64,000 nt of DNA from Marinomonas posidonica_A (lineage in GTDB: Bacteria; Pseudomonadota; Gammaproteobacteria; Pseudomonadales; Marinomonadaceae), in NCBI RefSeq assembly GCF_043643765.1, contig NZ_JBHZSP010000004.1, forward strand, positions 230,238 through 294,237, in the 5' to 3' direction. The notes under the pieces were generated by a model. It had not been told where the DNA came from. It ran no database searches and worked only from the letters and a program-made list of their open reading frames with translations. The translations under genes and the position numbers were made by a program. Below are positions 8,608 to 17,716 of the stretch, piece by piece; within the stretch, counting starts at the first letter, position 1; each line of letters opens with the position of its first letter.

Positions 8608-10725
8608 TTAACGTCCAACAATGGTCTCTCGTGACACTTTTTCAACACAACGAACGGCTTTGATTCGACGCATCACATCGGCCAATCCAACACGACTTGA
8701 AATGGTAATGTTAAGGCGTAATCGGCTAACTCGACCTCTTTCTATGATGTCTAAGTTTGATACTTGGAAGTCGGTATCACTAATGGAGCTGGCAATCTTA
8801 GCAACGGCGCCCCGTTCATTGATGTAAGTGACAATTAAACTGATGTGCAGTTCTTCTTCGATCTCTTTACCCCAAGACATATGAATAAAGCGTTCAGGAC
8901 TGGACAAATGATCTTGTACATTGGGGCAATTGAGATGGTGAATGACAATGCCTTTATCTACTTGCACATAGCCCACAATCGGGTCTCCCGGTATGGGGGC
9001 GCAACATTTTGCGTAGGAAATCAGCATGCCTTCTGAGCCGTTGACCTTAAAGGATTTTGGCGTAATTAGAGACTCTTCATCAATGTTGGGAAAGAGCTCT
9101 CGTGCGACAAGGTAACCGACATGTCGACCTTTACCAATGGATTCTAATAGGTCATCCATGCTGTCGAGTTGATGATTTTGAAGTACTAGCCCAATTTGCT
9201 CTGGTGTTAATTCTTCAATATTGGTTTGGAAAGCGTTCAAGGAACGAGTCAATAAACGGTGTCCAATTGAGATGGCGTTTTCTCTTTGCTTGTCTTTCAA
9301 GTAATGGCGGATATTGGTGCGTGCTTTACCTGTGATCGCAAAACTTAACCAAGCCACGTTTGGTTGGGCGTTTTTCGCGGTGATGATTTCTACGGTTTGG
9401 CCGCTTTCTAGCTGAGTGCTGAGTGGCGCCAAACGACGATTAATGCGACATGATATACAAGAGTTACCAATCTCTGTGTGTACACCATAAGCAAAATCAA
9501 CAGGTGTCGCACCAGAAGGCAGCTCAATGATCTGGCCATTTGGTGTGAATACGTACACTTCGTCTGGGAACAGGTCGCTTTTAACATTGTCAACGAACTC
9601 GACAGGGTTACGCGCTTTCTGTTGAATTTCCAACAGACTTTTTACCCATTTGGTTGCTCTATCATGATTGCTTGGTGCTGAAGAAGCGCCATTGACTTTA
9701 TAAGCCCAATGGGCCGCGATACCATTATTTGCTACCAAATCCATTTCTTCAGTACGAATTTGGATTTCCATAGGAATGCCATTGGTGCCCAATACGGTGG
9801 TATGCAAAGACTGATAGCCATTGGACTTAGGGACCGCAATGTAGTCTTTAAAACGACCTTCGATTGGCTTAAATAACGCGTGAATGACCCCTAAAATGCG
9901 ATAGCAGCTGTCATGACGATCAGTAACAATACGCACCCCCATGACGTCCATAATCTCATCGAGAGAGCGACGCTTTTTATCCATTTTCTGATAAATGCTG
10001 TAAATGTGCTTCTCACGCACGCTGATCTTGGCTTCAATGTAATCTGCCGCCAGTTCAGAGCGAATGGTGTCTTCCAGTTTTTGCGTATCTTTAATGCGCT
10101 GTTGACCGTACTTTTTGTGGATAGCACGTTGCAGCATTTGCGCCCGCATGGGGTAATACGCCTGAAACGCCAAAGACTCAAGGTCGACTCGGACATTATA
10201 CATACCCAGTCGATTTGCGATAGGCGCATAAATGTCTAGGGTTTCTTTGGCTATGCGGCGTTTCTTATGAGCTGGCATGGCATCAAGAGTGCGCATGTTA
10301 TGCAGGCGATCGGCAAGCTTGACGAGAATGACGCGAATGTCATCTGCCATAGCCATGGCCATCTTCTGAAAATTATGAGCTTGTTTTTCGATCTGATTGT
10401 TGAACTCAAGGTGAGTTAATTTACTCACTCCGTCCACCAAACTAGCGACTTCTTCACCAAATTGCGCGGCCAGCGCTTCTCGGCTAATGCCTGTGTCTTC
10501 AATCACATCATGCAAAAGTGCCGCAGATAAACCATCACAGTCCATCCGCAATTCAGACAATATTTTGGCTACCGCGAGCGGATGGGTGACATAAGGCTCG
10601 CCACTTTTTCGCTTTTGGCCATCGTGGGCTTGCTCTGCGTAATAGTAGGCGCGTTTAACTTTAGCAACTTGTTCGTAGGGTAAGTATTGGCTTAACCCTT
10701 GCGCTAATTCTTCAATGGTATACAT
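8608..10725 (-). CDS. spoT: Bifunctional (p)ppGpp synthetase/hydrolase SpoT
   Basis: Long RelA/SpoT homologue (705 aa) that makes and degrades the stringent-response alarmone. The HD hydrolase domain has His48 (YVTHP) and the HD pair at 72-73 (LLHDVIED), so hydrolase activity is expected to be intact. The synthetase domain contains KDYIAVPKSNGYQSLHT. These are followed by TGS (VYVFTPNGQIIELP), a helical/zinc-finger region (SYAKCCAPIPGD) and a C-terminal ACT domain (about 630-700). GAGGTGAG lies ahead of the ATG. It is in the classic gmk-rpoZ-spoT order. Confidence 0.97.
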   Translation of the reverse strand: MYTIEELAQGLSQYLPYEQVAKVKRAYYYAEQAHDGQKRKSGEPYVTHPLAVAKILSELRMDCDGLSAALLHDVIEDTGISREALAAQFGEEVASLVDGVSKLTHLEFNNQIEKQAHNFQKMAMAMADDIRVILVKLADRLHNMRTLDAMPAHKKRRIAKETLDIYAPIANRLGMYNVRVDLESLAFQAYYPMRAQMLQRAIHKKYGQQRIKDTQKLEDTIRSELAADYIEAKISVREKHIYSIYQKMDKKRRSLDEIMDVMGVRIVTDRHDSCYRILGVIHALFKPIEGRFKDYIAVPKSNGYQSLHTTVLGTNGIPMEIQIRTEEMDLVANNGIAAHWAYKVNGASSAPSNHDRATKWVKSLLEIQQKARNPVEFVDNVKSDLFPDEVYVFTPNGQIIELPSGATPVDFAYGVHTEIGNSCISCRINRRLAPLSTQLESGQTVEIITAKNAQPNVAWLSFAITGKARTNIRHYLKDKQRENAISIGHRLLTRSLNAFQTNIEELTPEQIGLVLQNHQLDSMDDLLESIGKGRHVGYLVARELFPNIDEESLITPKSFKVNGSEGMLISYAKCCAPIPGDPIVGYVQVDKGIVIHHLNCPNVQDHLSSPERFIHMSWGKEIEEELHISLIVTYINERGAVAKIASSISDTDFQVSNLDIIERGRVSRLRLNITISSRVGLADVMRRIKAVRCVEKVSRETIVGR

Positions 10726-10791
10726 CGCTCACCTCACAAAGGCAAACACGAGGTGCGACGGTTGTGTTATGAGCGATACCATTCATAGAGC

Positions 10792-11016
10792 TTAAAACTC
10801 GTGAACTGGACGTTGTTGCAAGTCTACATTTTTGGCGTTGATTAGGTCTTCAGCGATTTCACGTAACGCCACAACCGTAAACTTGTCGCCTTCTAGCGCA
10901 ACTTGAGCGTCTTCGCCGCCTGTTGCTAGCTGACGGGCACGTTTTGACGCCACCATCACTAGTTCAAAGCGGTTATCAACATTTTCTAAGCAATCTTCTA
11001 CGGTAACTCGAGCCAT
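10792..11016 (-). CDS. rpoZ: RNA polymerase omega subunit RpoZ
   Basis: Small subunit (74 aa) that clamps the beta-prime C-terminus and assists core assembly and ppGpp binding. It begins MARVTVEDCLENVDNRFELV and contains the conserved VMVASKRARQL core; the ribosome site is AGAGGT. It lies between gmk and spoT, linking alarmone metabolism to polymerase. The tail is shorter than that of the E. coli protein but typical of marine relatives. Confidence 0.96.
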   Translation of the reverse strand: MARVTVEDCLENVDNRFELVMVASKRARQLATGGEDAQVALEGDKFTVVALREIAEDLINAKNVDLQQRPVHEF

Positions 11017-11074
11017 TTTGACCTCTGTGTTTAATTTATCTGTTTATCCAAGGGTGATTTTACTTAACGGCTTC

Positions 11075-11698
11075 TCATAAAGACAAGAGATCATTGATGA
11101 GATTGCCATATTTTTCTTGTATTTTCGGGGTTTTAGCACGCATGGCGGTAAAAATAGCCGCCATTTCAGTTAAGGCGTTGTCAAAATCATCATTGATGAT
11201 GACAAAATCATATTCATGGTAGTGAGACATTTCATTGGCGGCCTTTGCCATACGGCGCTGGATGACCTCTTCTGAGTCGGTTGCACGACCTTTTAATCGC
11301 TCTTCCAAAGATGCCAGCGACGGCGGCAAAATAAAGATGCCGATGGCATTTGGGTACAAGTGGCGAACTTGTCGAGCGCCTTGCCAGTCGATCTCTAGAA
11401 TAACGTCAAGACCTTGTTCTAGCATGCTAAAAATCGATGCTTTCGACGTGCCATAATAGTTATCGAAGACTTGGGCGTGCTCAAAAAAGGCGTCTTCAGC
11501 AATCATGTCTAAAAAATTTTCAACATCGGTGAAATAGTATTCACGCCCATGTTCTTCGCCTTCTCGAGCGGCACGCGTGGTATGAGAGATTGAAATCCGC
11601 ACCTTATCATCTTGTTTTAACAAGGCTTTGTATAAGGATGATTTGCCCGCTCCCGACGGCGCCGATAAGATAAATAAATTGCCTTTGTGTTCGCCCAT
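11075..11698 (-). CDS. gmk: Guanylate kinase Gmk
   Basis: Cytosolic GMP kinase (207 aa) that produces GDP. The P-loop SAPSGAGKS is at residues 12-20, followed by SHTTRAAREGEEHGREYYF (GMP-binding region), EIDWQGARQVR and the lid region RRMAKAANEM. The ATG is preceded by AAGAGATC. It heads the gmk-rpoZ-spoT-ridA block. Confidence 0.97.
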   Translation of the reverse strand: MGEHKGNLFILSAPSGAGKSSLYKALLKQDDKVRISISHTTRAAREGEEHGREYYFTDVENFLDMIAEDAFFEHAQVFDNYYGTSKASIFSMLEQGLDVILEIDWQGARQVRHLYPNAIGIFILPPSLASLEERLKGRATDSEEVIQRRMAKAANEMSHYHEYDFVIINDDFDNALTEMAAIFTAMRAKTPKIQEKYGNLINDLLSL

Positions 11699-11949
11699 GA
11701 GATCTCTTTAAATCCGCCAACAATAATCAAATGTAAGCCGTTTAGTGTACCACAGTTTTGCAAAAGGATAGCTAGCCGATTTGTTCGCAAAGAGACGGTA
11801 ATAAGCTGTCAGATGTGATCGCTAGTCTTGCCGATATTCTGTGTACGATGGCGAGAAACGAAGGAATTATAAGGAAAAAAATAAAAAGACGACTAAGCTT
11901 CAGAAAAGTATTGTTGCGAAGTTTAATCAAGTTGTAAGGAAGCAAGTCA

Positions 11950-14145
11950 ATGGATTCAACCTCCCATTTCGATTCGTCAATGTTAATGTCTGCTCCAAAA
12001 AAAGTTTGCAAAGTGTTATCTGTTGAAGACGATGCGGGCTATCAAATGGCGCTAATGAACAGTCTAAGTGCCCTCCAATACGATGGTAAAAAGGTCGAAT
12101 TTTTGAAGGCATCTTCCGCCAGTGAGGCGGCCGTCGTCATTGCAGAAAATCCTGACATTGCTGTCATTTTCTTAGATGTTGTGATGGAAACTGATCGTGC
12201 TGGTTTGGGGTTAATTGGCACCATCCGAGAAGTGATCGGTAATGATCTAGTGCGCATAGTGCTATTAACAGGGCAACCCGGCATGATGCCAACGGATAAT
12301 CTGGTTGGCCAATACGACATAGATGATTATTGGTGTAAATCTGACCTGACTCAGGCGCATTTACAAACCATAGTACTCAGTAATATTCGTACCTGGGAAC
12401 ACTTGCTAGCCATGCAAGAAGCGCGTCATAGCATGCAGTTGTTGCTGTTTTCCAGCCAACGTTTGTCTTCAAAAAAAGACATGTTGGAATATACCCATTC
12501 GATATTAGAAGAAATTAGCCATCTATTAAAAATTGAGCAGGGTGGCATTGTGTGTTTTTTTAATTCAGAGCAAGAAAAGCTTGAAGATGCGCTTATAGTG
12601 GCCGCCAGTGGCGAGTACTTACCTTATGTTCATCAATTTGCGTCGATGGTCATTAAAGATGAGGTTCTAAATGAAGCTGCACGACAGACCAGTTTAAGTA
12701 AGAGGCATACGTTCCTAGAAGGCTTTTCGGTATTGTATTTTTCGAACAAAGAGTTGGAGGGGCGAGATTACATCGTTGTCGTTAAACTCAATCGAAATTT
12801 AACCAGTAACGAAGTGAATCTGCTACAAGTTTTTTGTGAAAATATCAGCGCTGGTTTTCGCAATGTGGCCTTAAACAACAAGTTGTCTGAGCTCGCTTAT
12901 ATTGAGCCTACTTCGGGTATACACAATAAAAATTGGCTGGTTCGTGAGATTCGTCACATGTTTTCTTGGGAGCGAGAAAAAGCCAAATTGCTTATGTTAC
13001 ATGTAGAGGATTTAGCTTACACCGAATCGGTATTGGGGACAAAATATTGCGACCAACTGACCTTGTCGTTGTACGAATATTTATGTGATTTCTTTGATAA
13101 CACAGTGGATGTGGCGTTGTTTGAACGAGACACTATTGTGATGGTCATTTATGACAATAAAGAGTATCACGAGGCCAATCTAGAGAGAGTGATCCACCCT
13201 AATGTGACGGTGGAAGATGCCATTCACTCCTTGGATTTAACCATCAGCTTGGTGAACTTTGCCGATTTCCCGAATTACGAAGCAGAACAGTTGGTCAGTG
13301 TCGGCAAAAGTACATTGGAACGTGCCAAGTATGAAGGGGTGTCTTTTTTAGCCTTTTCAGAAGAATTAGCCTCTGCCATGTTCAGTCGATATGAGCTCTT
13401 GAAAGAGCTTCGAGACGTGATTTTACAGGATGAAATGGAGGTCTATTTTCAGCCTAAAGTGTCATTGATTGATGATACGTTAATTGGCTTTGAAGCCTTG
13501 GCTCGTTGGAAAAACCGAAGTGGTAATTTTGTTTCACCAGAACAGTTTATCGCATTGGCGGAAAGCAGTGGTTTAGTCGACAAATTGGATCGACAAATTT
13601 TGCGTAAAACCTGTAAAGCGATTAATGACCTAAAGGCCATTGGTGTGAGTGTGCCTATCTCCGTGAACGTGGCGGGTAATGAAATTGCTCGTCCGAGTTA
13701 TTTTGAACAATTTACCACTATCTTAAGAGAGGAAAATATTGATAATAATTTGATCGAGTTGGAAATTACCGAATCGCAATTTATTGAAGAAAAAACCACG
13801 ATCAATCGCCACCTTGATACCTTGAAAGAGATTGGAGTCCGAGTGAATATCGATGATTTTGGCACCGGCTATTCATCATTGACTTATTTGTCGACCTTAT
13901 CTGTTTCCACCATCAAAATTGATCAAAGTTTTGTTTGGCGAATGGAAAACTCGGCAAAAGATTGGAAAATATTAAAAATGATTATCGAGCTAGGTCGCTC
14001 TCTAGGGTTAGATGTGATTGCAGAAGGCATTGAGACAGAACAGCAAAAAGCGCATTTACGATCATTGGGGTGTGAACAAGGTCAAGGGTACTTGTTTGCT
14101 AAGCCTATGCCGCTGACTGAGGTAATGGCTTGGGTGAAATCATGA
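11950..14145 (+). CDS. Response regulator with DUF3369, degenerate GGDEF and c-di-GMP phosphodiesterase (EAL) domain
   Basis: Predicted cytosolic output of a two-component system that degrades c-di-GMP (731 aa). The receiver domain (about 18-140) has acidic pocket E26-D27-D28, phospho-acceptor D76, T107 and K130. A linker matching the DUF3369 region spans about 148-305. A GGDEF-like fold (312-472) has lost its signature (FERDT in place of GGDEF), so cyclase activity is not expected. The EAL domain (482-731) keeps E515 of EAL, N573, E605, D635-D636 (DDFGTGYSS), K656, E692 and Q712, so it should be active. AAGGA lies ahead of the ATG. The stop overlaps the kinase start (ATGA), so the two are coupled partners. 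The signal is unknown. Confidence 0.9.
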   Translation: MDSTSHFDSSMLMSAPKKVCKVLSVEDDAGYQMALMNSLSALQYDGKKVEFLKASSASEAAVVIAENPDIAVIFLDVVMETDRAGLGLIGTIREVIGNDLVRIVLLTGQPGMMPTDNLVGQYDIDDYWCKSDLTQAHLQTIVLSNIRTWEHLLAMQEARHSMQLLLFSSQRLSSKKDMLEYTHSILEEISHLLKIEQGGIVCFFNSEQEKLEDALIVAASGEYLPYVHQFASMVIKDEVLNEAARQTSLSKRHTFLEGFSVLYFSNKELEGRDYIVVVKLNRNLTSNEVNLLQVFCENISAGFRNVALNNKLSELAYIEPTSGIHNKNWLVREIRHMFSWEREKAKLLMLHVEDLAYTESVLGTKYCDQLTLSLYEYLCDFFDNTVDVALFERDTIVMVIYDNKEYHEANLERVIHPNVTVEDAIHSLDLTISLVNFADFPNYEAEQLVSVGKSTLERAKYEGVSFLAFSEELASAMFSRYELLKELRDVILQDEMEVYFQPKVSLIDDTLIGFEALARWKNRSGNFVSPEQFIALAESSGLVDKLDRQILRKTCKAINDLKAIGVSVPISVNVAGNEIARPSYFEQFTTILREENIDNNLIELEITESQFIEEKTTINRHLDTLKEIGVRVNIDDFGTGYSSLTYLSTLSVSTIKIDQSFVWRMENSAKDWKILKMIIELGRSLGLDVIAEGIETEQQKAHLRSLGCEQGQGYLFAKPMPLTEVMAWVKS

Positions 14146-16022
14146 CAGACTCTCCCTCGTCATTTTGGCAAAAACGGTTGCCGGATAAGCGACAATTGAT
14201 CTTGGCTTTAGCTTTGCTACTGCTCGTAGTGGTTTCTATCAGTGTGGCCAGTTATCGATTTTTTTGGCAACAGAAAGAAAGCCAGTTAGCCTGGAGCGAA
14301 ACAGAGCTGTTGACTAGAAGCAGTAGCGCTTTCAGTCGCCAAGTGGGGTACATCAAAAAGAACACATTGTTGCTGCGTAACAGTGTTAAGGATCGTTTGA
14401 AGTTATACGCTGAACTGTCAGATGATTACGATTGGAAGAGCGCGATTGCTGATGAGTTTCGATTATTTGCGGCCACATCGGAGTTAATCTCACAAGTTCG
14501 TTGGATGTCTGCAGATGGTATGGAATTGGTGCGGGTAAACTCACAAGGTGGCGTCGTCTATCGTGTGCCCGAAGCGCAATTGCAGAATAAACAAAATCGA
14601 CCTTACATTAAGCAAGCTTCGATTAGACCGGATGATGTCTACGTTTCCCCTCTGGATCTCAATGTTGACAATGGTGAAGTCGTTTGGCCTTTCCAGCCGA
14701 CCGTGCGTGGTGTATTGCGTATTTCTGGTCGTGATTCAGGGTTTTTAGTGGTGAATTACAATTTAGCGGACATGTTTGATCAGCTTAAACAGCTGAATAA
14801 TGACCTTGTTCACCTAGAAGTACTCGACAAACAAGGTGGCTGGATCATGTCAGATGACCAATCATTGGAGTGGGGTCATGTGTTACGCCCTACCGAAGAG
14901 GGGGTGCGGATGTCCAGCCGATTTCCGGATGTATGGCAAAGTATTCTATCGGATGGAATGGATCTGAAGCGGCATTGGGGGCAAGGACGCTTATGGAGCT
15001 TCATGCGTTTTTATTTAGACGAAGAAGACAGTTTACAGCCGAGAGAAGTCCCTTTTATTTACCTTGTGGCCCATTCCGAACCGACCGCATTTGCTCGCTG
15101 GCATCTTACGCTAATACTCAGTATTGCTCTGTCAGCAGGCATTGTTTATCTGTTATTGGCTTGGTGGTGTTGGCGCCATTTGCAAGCTCAATTTACCAGT
15201 AAGCGATTGTTAAAGCACCTCAAACGTGAAAAACGTCAAACCGATCAGGCCAATCAAAAATTGCATGAGATGAATAAAAGGCTAGTAGAGCTTCAAGATG
15301 AACTGGTTGAAACCAGTAAATTGTCTTCGCTGGGGATGATGGTATCCGGCTTAGCTCATGATATTTATACACCGTTAGGTGGCGTTAAGTTGGCGCTTTC
15401 GTCAGGAAGGCAGCTCATCGATAAACCAGAGTTGACCCCTGAAAATATCGAACGAGTCAGCGTCTCATTAAGCATTGCTGAGAAAAATTTGAACCGGGCG
15501 TTGGCGGTTGTATCGGGTTTTAAGCGGATAGCATCGGATCGCGCCATTCAAGACATCCAATCTTTTTTCTTTAAGGATGTTCTGGATGATTTACTTTTTA
15601 CTTATCAGCCACGTTTTAAAAAACGTCCGAAAGTGATCGTCATGTCTGAGTGCCCTGAACGAATTGAAATGCAGGGATACCCTGGTGTGATGTCGCAAAT
15701 CGTTCAGAATCTTCTCGACAATGCATTGGAATATGCCTTCCATGAAAATGAAGCGGGTCAGATTCGCATTACGGCTAATCAAGTCGGAAGCGATTTAGAG
15801 CTGGTGGTACAAGACGATGGTTTTGGTATCGCATCGGAGATTATAGGCACGGTGTTTGATCCTTTTAAAACCACTGGACGAGACAGACAACACAATGGTT
15901 TAGGCTTGTACTTGGTTCACCAATGGGTTTATAAGCTGATGAAAGGGCGATTGAACCTAGAATCGGAATTGGGTGTGGGGACCCGTTTCCAAATAAGCAT
16001 TCCTTTATATATCGAAAAATAA
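14142..16022 (+). CDS. Membrane sensor histidine kinase paired with the EAL response regulator
   Basis: Inner-membrane kinase (626 aa) expected to phosphorylate the preceding REC-EAL protein. TM1 is at about 19-42. A periplasmic Cache-like sensor at 43-318 contains WMSADGMELVRVN. TM2 is at 321-343, then a coiled coil at 355-392. The phospho-acceptor His406 lies in LAHDIYTPLGG, and the ATPase domain has NLLDNALEYA (N box), DDGFGI (G1), FDPFKTTG (F) and GLGLYLV (G2). The start ATG 14142 overlaps the regulator stop as ATGA; a TTG 12 bases upstream is less likely. No HAMP domain is evident. The ligand cannot be read from sequence. Confidence 0.9.
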   Translation: MTDSPSSFWQKRLPDKRQLILALALLLLVVVSISVASYRFFWQQKESQLAWSETELLTRSSSAFSRQVGYIKKNTLLLRNSVKDRLKLYAELSDDYDWKSAIADEFRLFAATSELISQVRWMSADGMELVRVNSQGGVVYRVPEAQLQNKQNRPYIKQASIRPDDVYVSPLDLNVDNGEVVWPFQPTVRGVLRISGRDSGFLVVNYNLADMFDQLKQLNNDLVHLEVLDKQGGWIMSDDQSLEWGHVLRPTEEGVRMSSRFPDVWQSILSDGMDLKRHWGQGRLWSFMRFYLDEEDSLQPREVPFIYLVAHSEPTAFARWHLTLILSIALSAGIVYLLLAWWCWRHLQAQFTSKRLLKHLKREKRQTDQANQKLHEMNKRLVELQDELVETSKLSSLGMMVSGLAHDIYTPLGGVKLALSSGRQLIDKPELTPENIERVSVSLSIAEKNLNRALAVVSGFKRIASDRAIQDIQSFFFKDVLDDLLFTYQPRFKKRPKVIVMSECPERIEMQGYPGVMSQIVQNLLDNALEYAFHENEAGQIRITANQVGSDLELVVQDDGFGIASEIIGTVFDPFKTTGRDRQHNGLGLYLVHQWVYKLMKGRLNLESELGVGTRFQISIPLYIEK

Positions 16023-16047
16023 CCTTTATTTAAATGGCTCGTATACA

Positions 16048-17259
16048 TCAGACCTGTGGCTTGCTGGACAGAGGTTTCGGGCTAGCAAACCACCCTAAGG
16101 TCATCCAGATCACACCAATCGACAAGAGCACATACAGTGGCGGCTGCCATGACTGCTGCCAGTCATACAAGGCACCAATCAGTACCGGCCCTAATGCGGC
16201 CAAGGTGTAACCAAAAAGTTGCGACATGCCGGATAAACTGGCCGCTTGTTTTGGCGTATCGGTTCGCATACCGATAAAAGACAGTCCCAAAATAAAGCCC
16301 ATACTGATGCCAAAACCATAGCTTAATGACCAAAAGCCAGACAAAGTCGGCACATACAGCCAGCCTAAAATACTGAGAATAGTCAGACTGGTAGCAAACA
16401 AGCATAAACGTCTATGACTACCTAAGTATTGAATAAAGGGCGCTAGAATAAGTGAAGGCAGTGCGCCCGCCAGTTGCAAATAACCTTGATACAATCCTGC
16501 TGTGGTATCTGTATAGCCGTGACTCACTAAAATAGCTGGAATCCATGCCACTACTATGTAATTAAATAGAGAGTTAACCGCCAAAAAACCAGCCACTTGC
16601 CATGACGATAAGCGTCGCCACAATCCGCCATTGGTTTCACCACGCGTATTCTTAGGTTGATGATGTTGTGTGATACGGCAGCAAAACCACACTACAATCG
16701 CAGGCAAAATAATCACCGCCTGACAAGCCAAAGCAAATGACCAACCACTGATAGGAAGTTGCGCCTGATTGGCGAAGTCGCTTAAGGGCACCGCAAAACT
16801 TGACATCATAAAGCCGCCAACGCCCATCATTAATACGTAAATGGCGGTGAGCTGTACAACAAACTGGGGAAACTCGCGCTTTAATAAACTGGGTAGCAAT
16901 ACATTGCCAATGGCAATGCCTGCACCGATTAAAAGTGCGCCCAAGTAAAGGCTGCCAATAGAGCCTGTAGCGCGAATCAACATCCCTATGGCGATCAGAA
17001 TCACACCGCAGGCGAGAATTTTTTCGATACGAAAAAAGCGTGTTAGCCAAGACGCTACAGGGGCAAATATTGCAAAGGCCAATAAAGGAATACTGACCAA
17101 CAAGCCGGATTGTGAGCTATTTAATTGCAACTCCTGACTGATACGATCCAGCAAGGGCGGCAATCCTGTTATTGGACCGCGTAAACATAGGGCTATCAGG
17201 AAAATAAAGACCAGCAAGAACCAAGCATCATGCTTCATTAATTGTTTTATTGTTTTCAT
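16048..17259 (-). CDS. MFS transporter, CynX/NimT-like family
   Basis: Twelve-segment major facilitator (403 aa), inner membrane. The N-terminus FIALCLRGPITGLPPLL-like stretch with R-x-P after TM1, the SGLLVSIPLLAFA segment and the FRIEKIL loop match the CynX/NimT group (cyanate, 2-nitroimidazole and similar exporters). AAGGA lies ahead of ATG 17259. It is a single gene, convergent with the kinase operon and 49 bases downstream of gdx on the same strand, so it may be co-transcribed with gdx. The substrate is unknown. Confidence 0.82.
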   Translation of the reverse strand: MKTIKQLMKHDAWFLLVFIFLIALCLRGPITGLPPLLDRISQELQLNSSQSGLLVSIPLLAFAIFAPVASWLTRFFRIEKILACGVILIAIGMLIRATGSIGSLYLGALLIGAGIAIGNVLLPSLLKREFPQFVVQLTAIYVLMMGVGGFMMSSFAVPLSDFANQAQLPISGWSFALACQAVIILPAIVVWFCCRITQHHQPKNTRGETNGGLWRRLSSWQVAGFLAVNSLFNYIVVAWIPAILVSHGYTDTTAGLYQGYLQLAGALPSLILAPFIQYLGSHRRLCLFATSLTILSILGWLYVPTLSGFWSLSYGFGISMGFILGLSFIGMRTDTPKQAASLSGMSQLFGYTLAALGPVLIGALYDWQQSWQPPLYVLLSIGVIWMTLGWFASPKPLSSKPQV

Positions 17260-17308
17260 GGATGTCCTTAATATTGCAGATTACGTGTGCAAGGTCGCCA
17301 TTATACGC

Positions 17309-17626
17309 TCAAGCAGCGAACTTAAGTAAGGCTACACCAAGGATGATCAAAAGCACGCCCATGTAGCGCATTAATGAGGTCGGGTCACCGTAAAACCAGA
17401 CACCAACTAAAAAGGTGCCCGCGGCACCAATACCTGTCCAGACAGCGTAAGCCGTTCCCATAGGAATGTCTTTTTGCGCCATCCATAACAAACTTCCACT
17501 GATCATCATAAAGCTAATAGCGATGACAATACCTAATACGCGAGACTCACTAGATTGCGCCATTTTTAGGCCAATTGGCCAACCGATTTCGGTGAACCCC
17601 GCTAACAACAAATACAACCAACTCAT
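17309..17626 (-). CDS. gdx: Small multidrug resistance protein, Gdx/SugE (guanidinium exporter) type
   Basis: Four-helix SMR transporter (105 aa) that works as a dual-topology dimer. Glu13 in TM1 (LAGFTEIGW), IGLK, and the TM3 signature MGTAYAVWTGIGA are those of SugE/Gdx rather than EmrE, so export of guanidinium or small quaternary compounds is the best guess. GGAGGG lies ahead of the ATG. It is divergent from a LysR regulator across 90 bases. No guanidine riboswitch fits in that leader, so control is more likely by the LysR protein. Confidence 0.85.
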   Translation of the reverse strand: MSWLYLLLAGFTEIGWPIGLKMAQSSESRVLGIVIAISFMMISGSLLWMAQKDIPMGTAYAVWTGIGAAGTFLVGVWFYGDPTSLMRYMGVLLIILGVALLKFAA

Positions 17627-17675
17627 GGCAACGCCCTCCCAATGCAGAGACTATTTGCCGTGCATACTATCAACA

Positions 17676-17697
17676 ACTAAGATGATTAAAAGTTAGT
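17676..17697. promoter_or_regulatory. Candidate LysR operator between gdx and lysR
   Basis: An inverted repeat ACTAA (17676-17680) and TTAGT (17693-17697) in the 90-base divergent intergenic gap, with nested T-N11-A character. Based on motif match only. Confidence 0.35.
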
Positions 17698-17716
17698 AAC
17701 TATCGAAATTATTCAT

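Noticed and set aside
8621..10239. Several 60-112-codon frames inside spoT on both strands
   Set aside because: They are shadows of a complete, well-conserved SpoT.
11772..12112. Short frames around the start of the REC-EAL gene
   Set aside because: They overlap the receiver domain or leader, with no ribosome site or family match.
17627..17716. Guanidine riboswitch ahead of gdx
   Set aside because: Only 90 bases are available and no pair of ACGR-loop hairpins or ykkC-like fold was seen.
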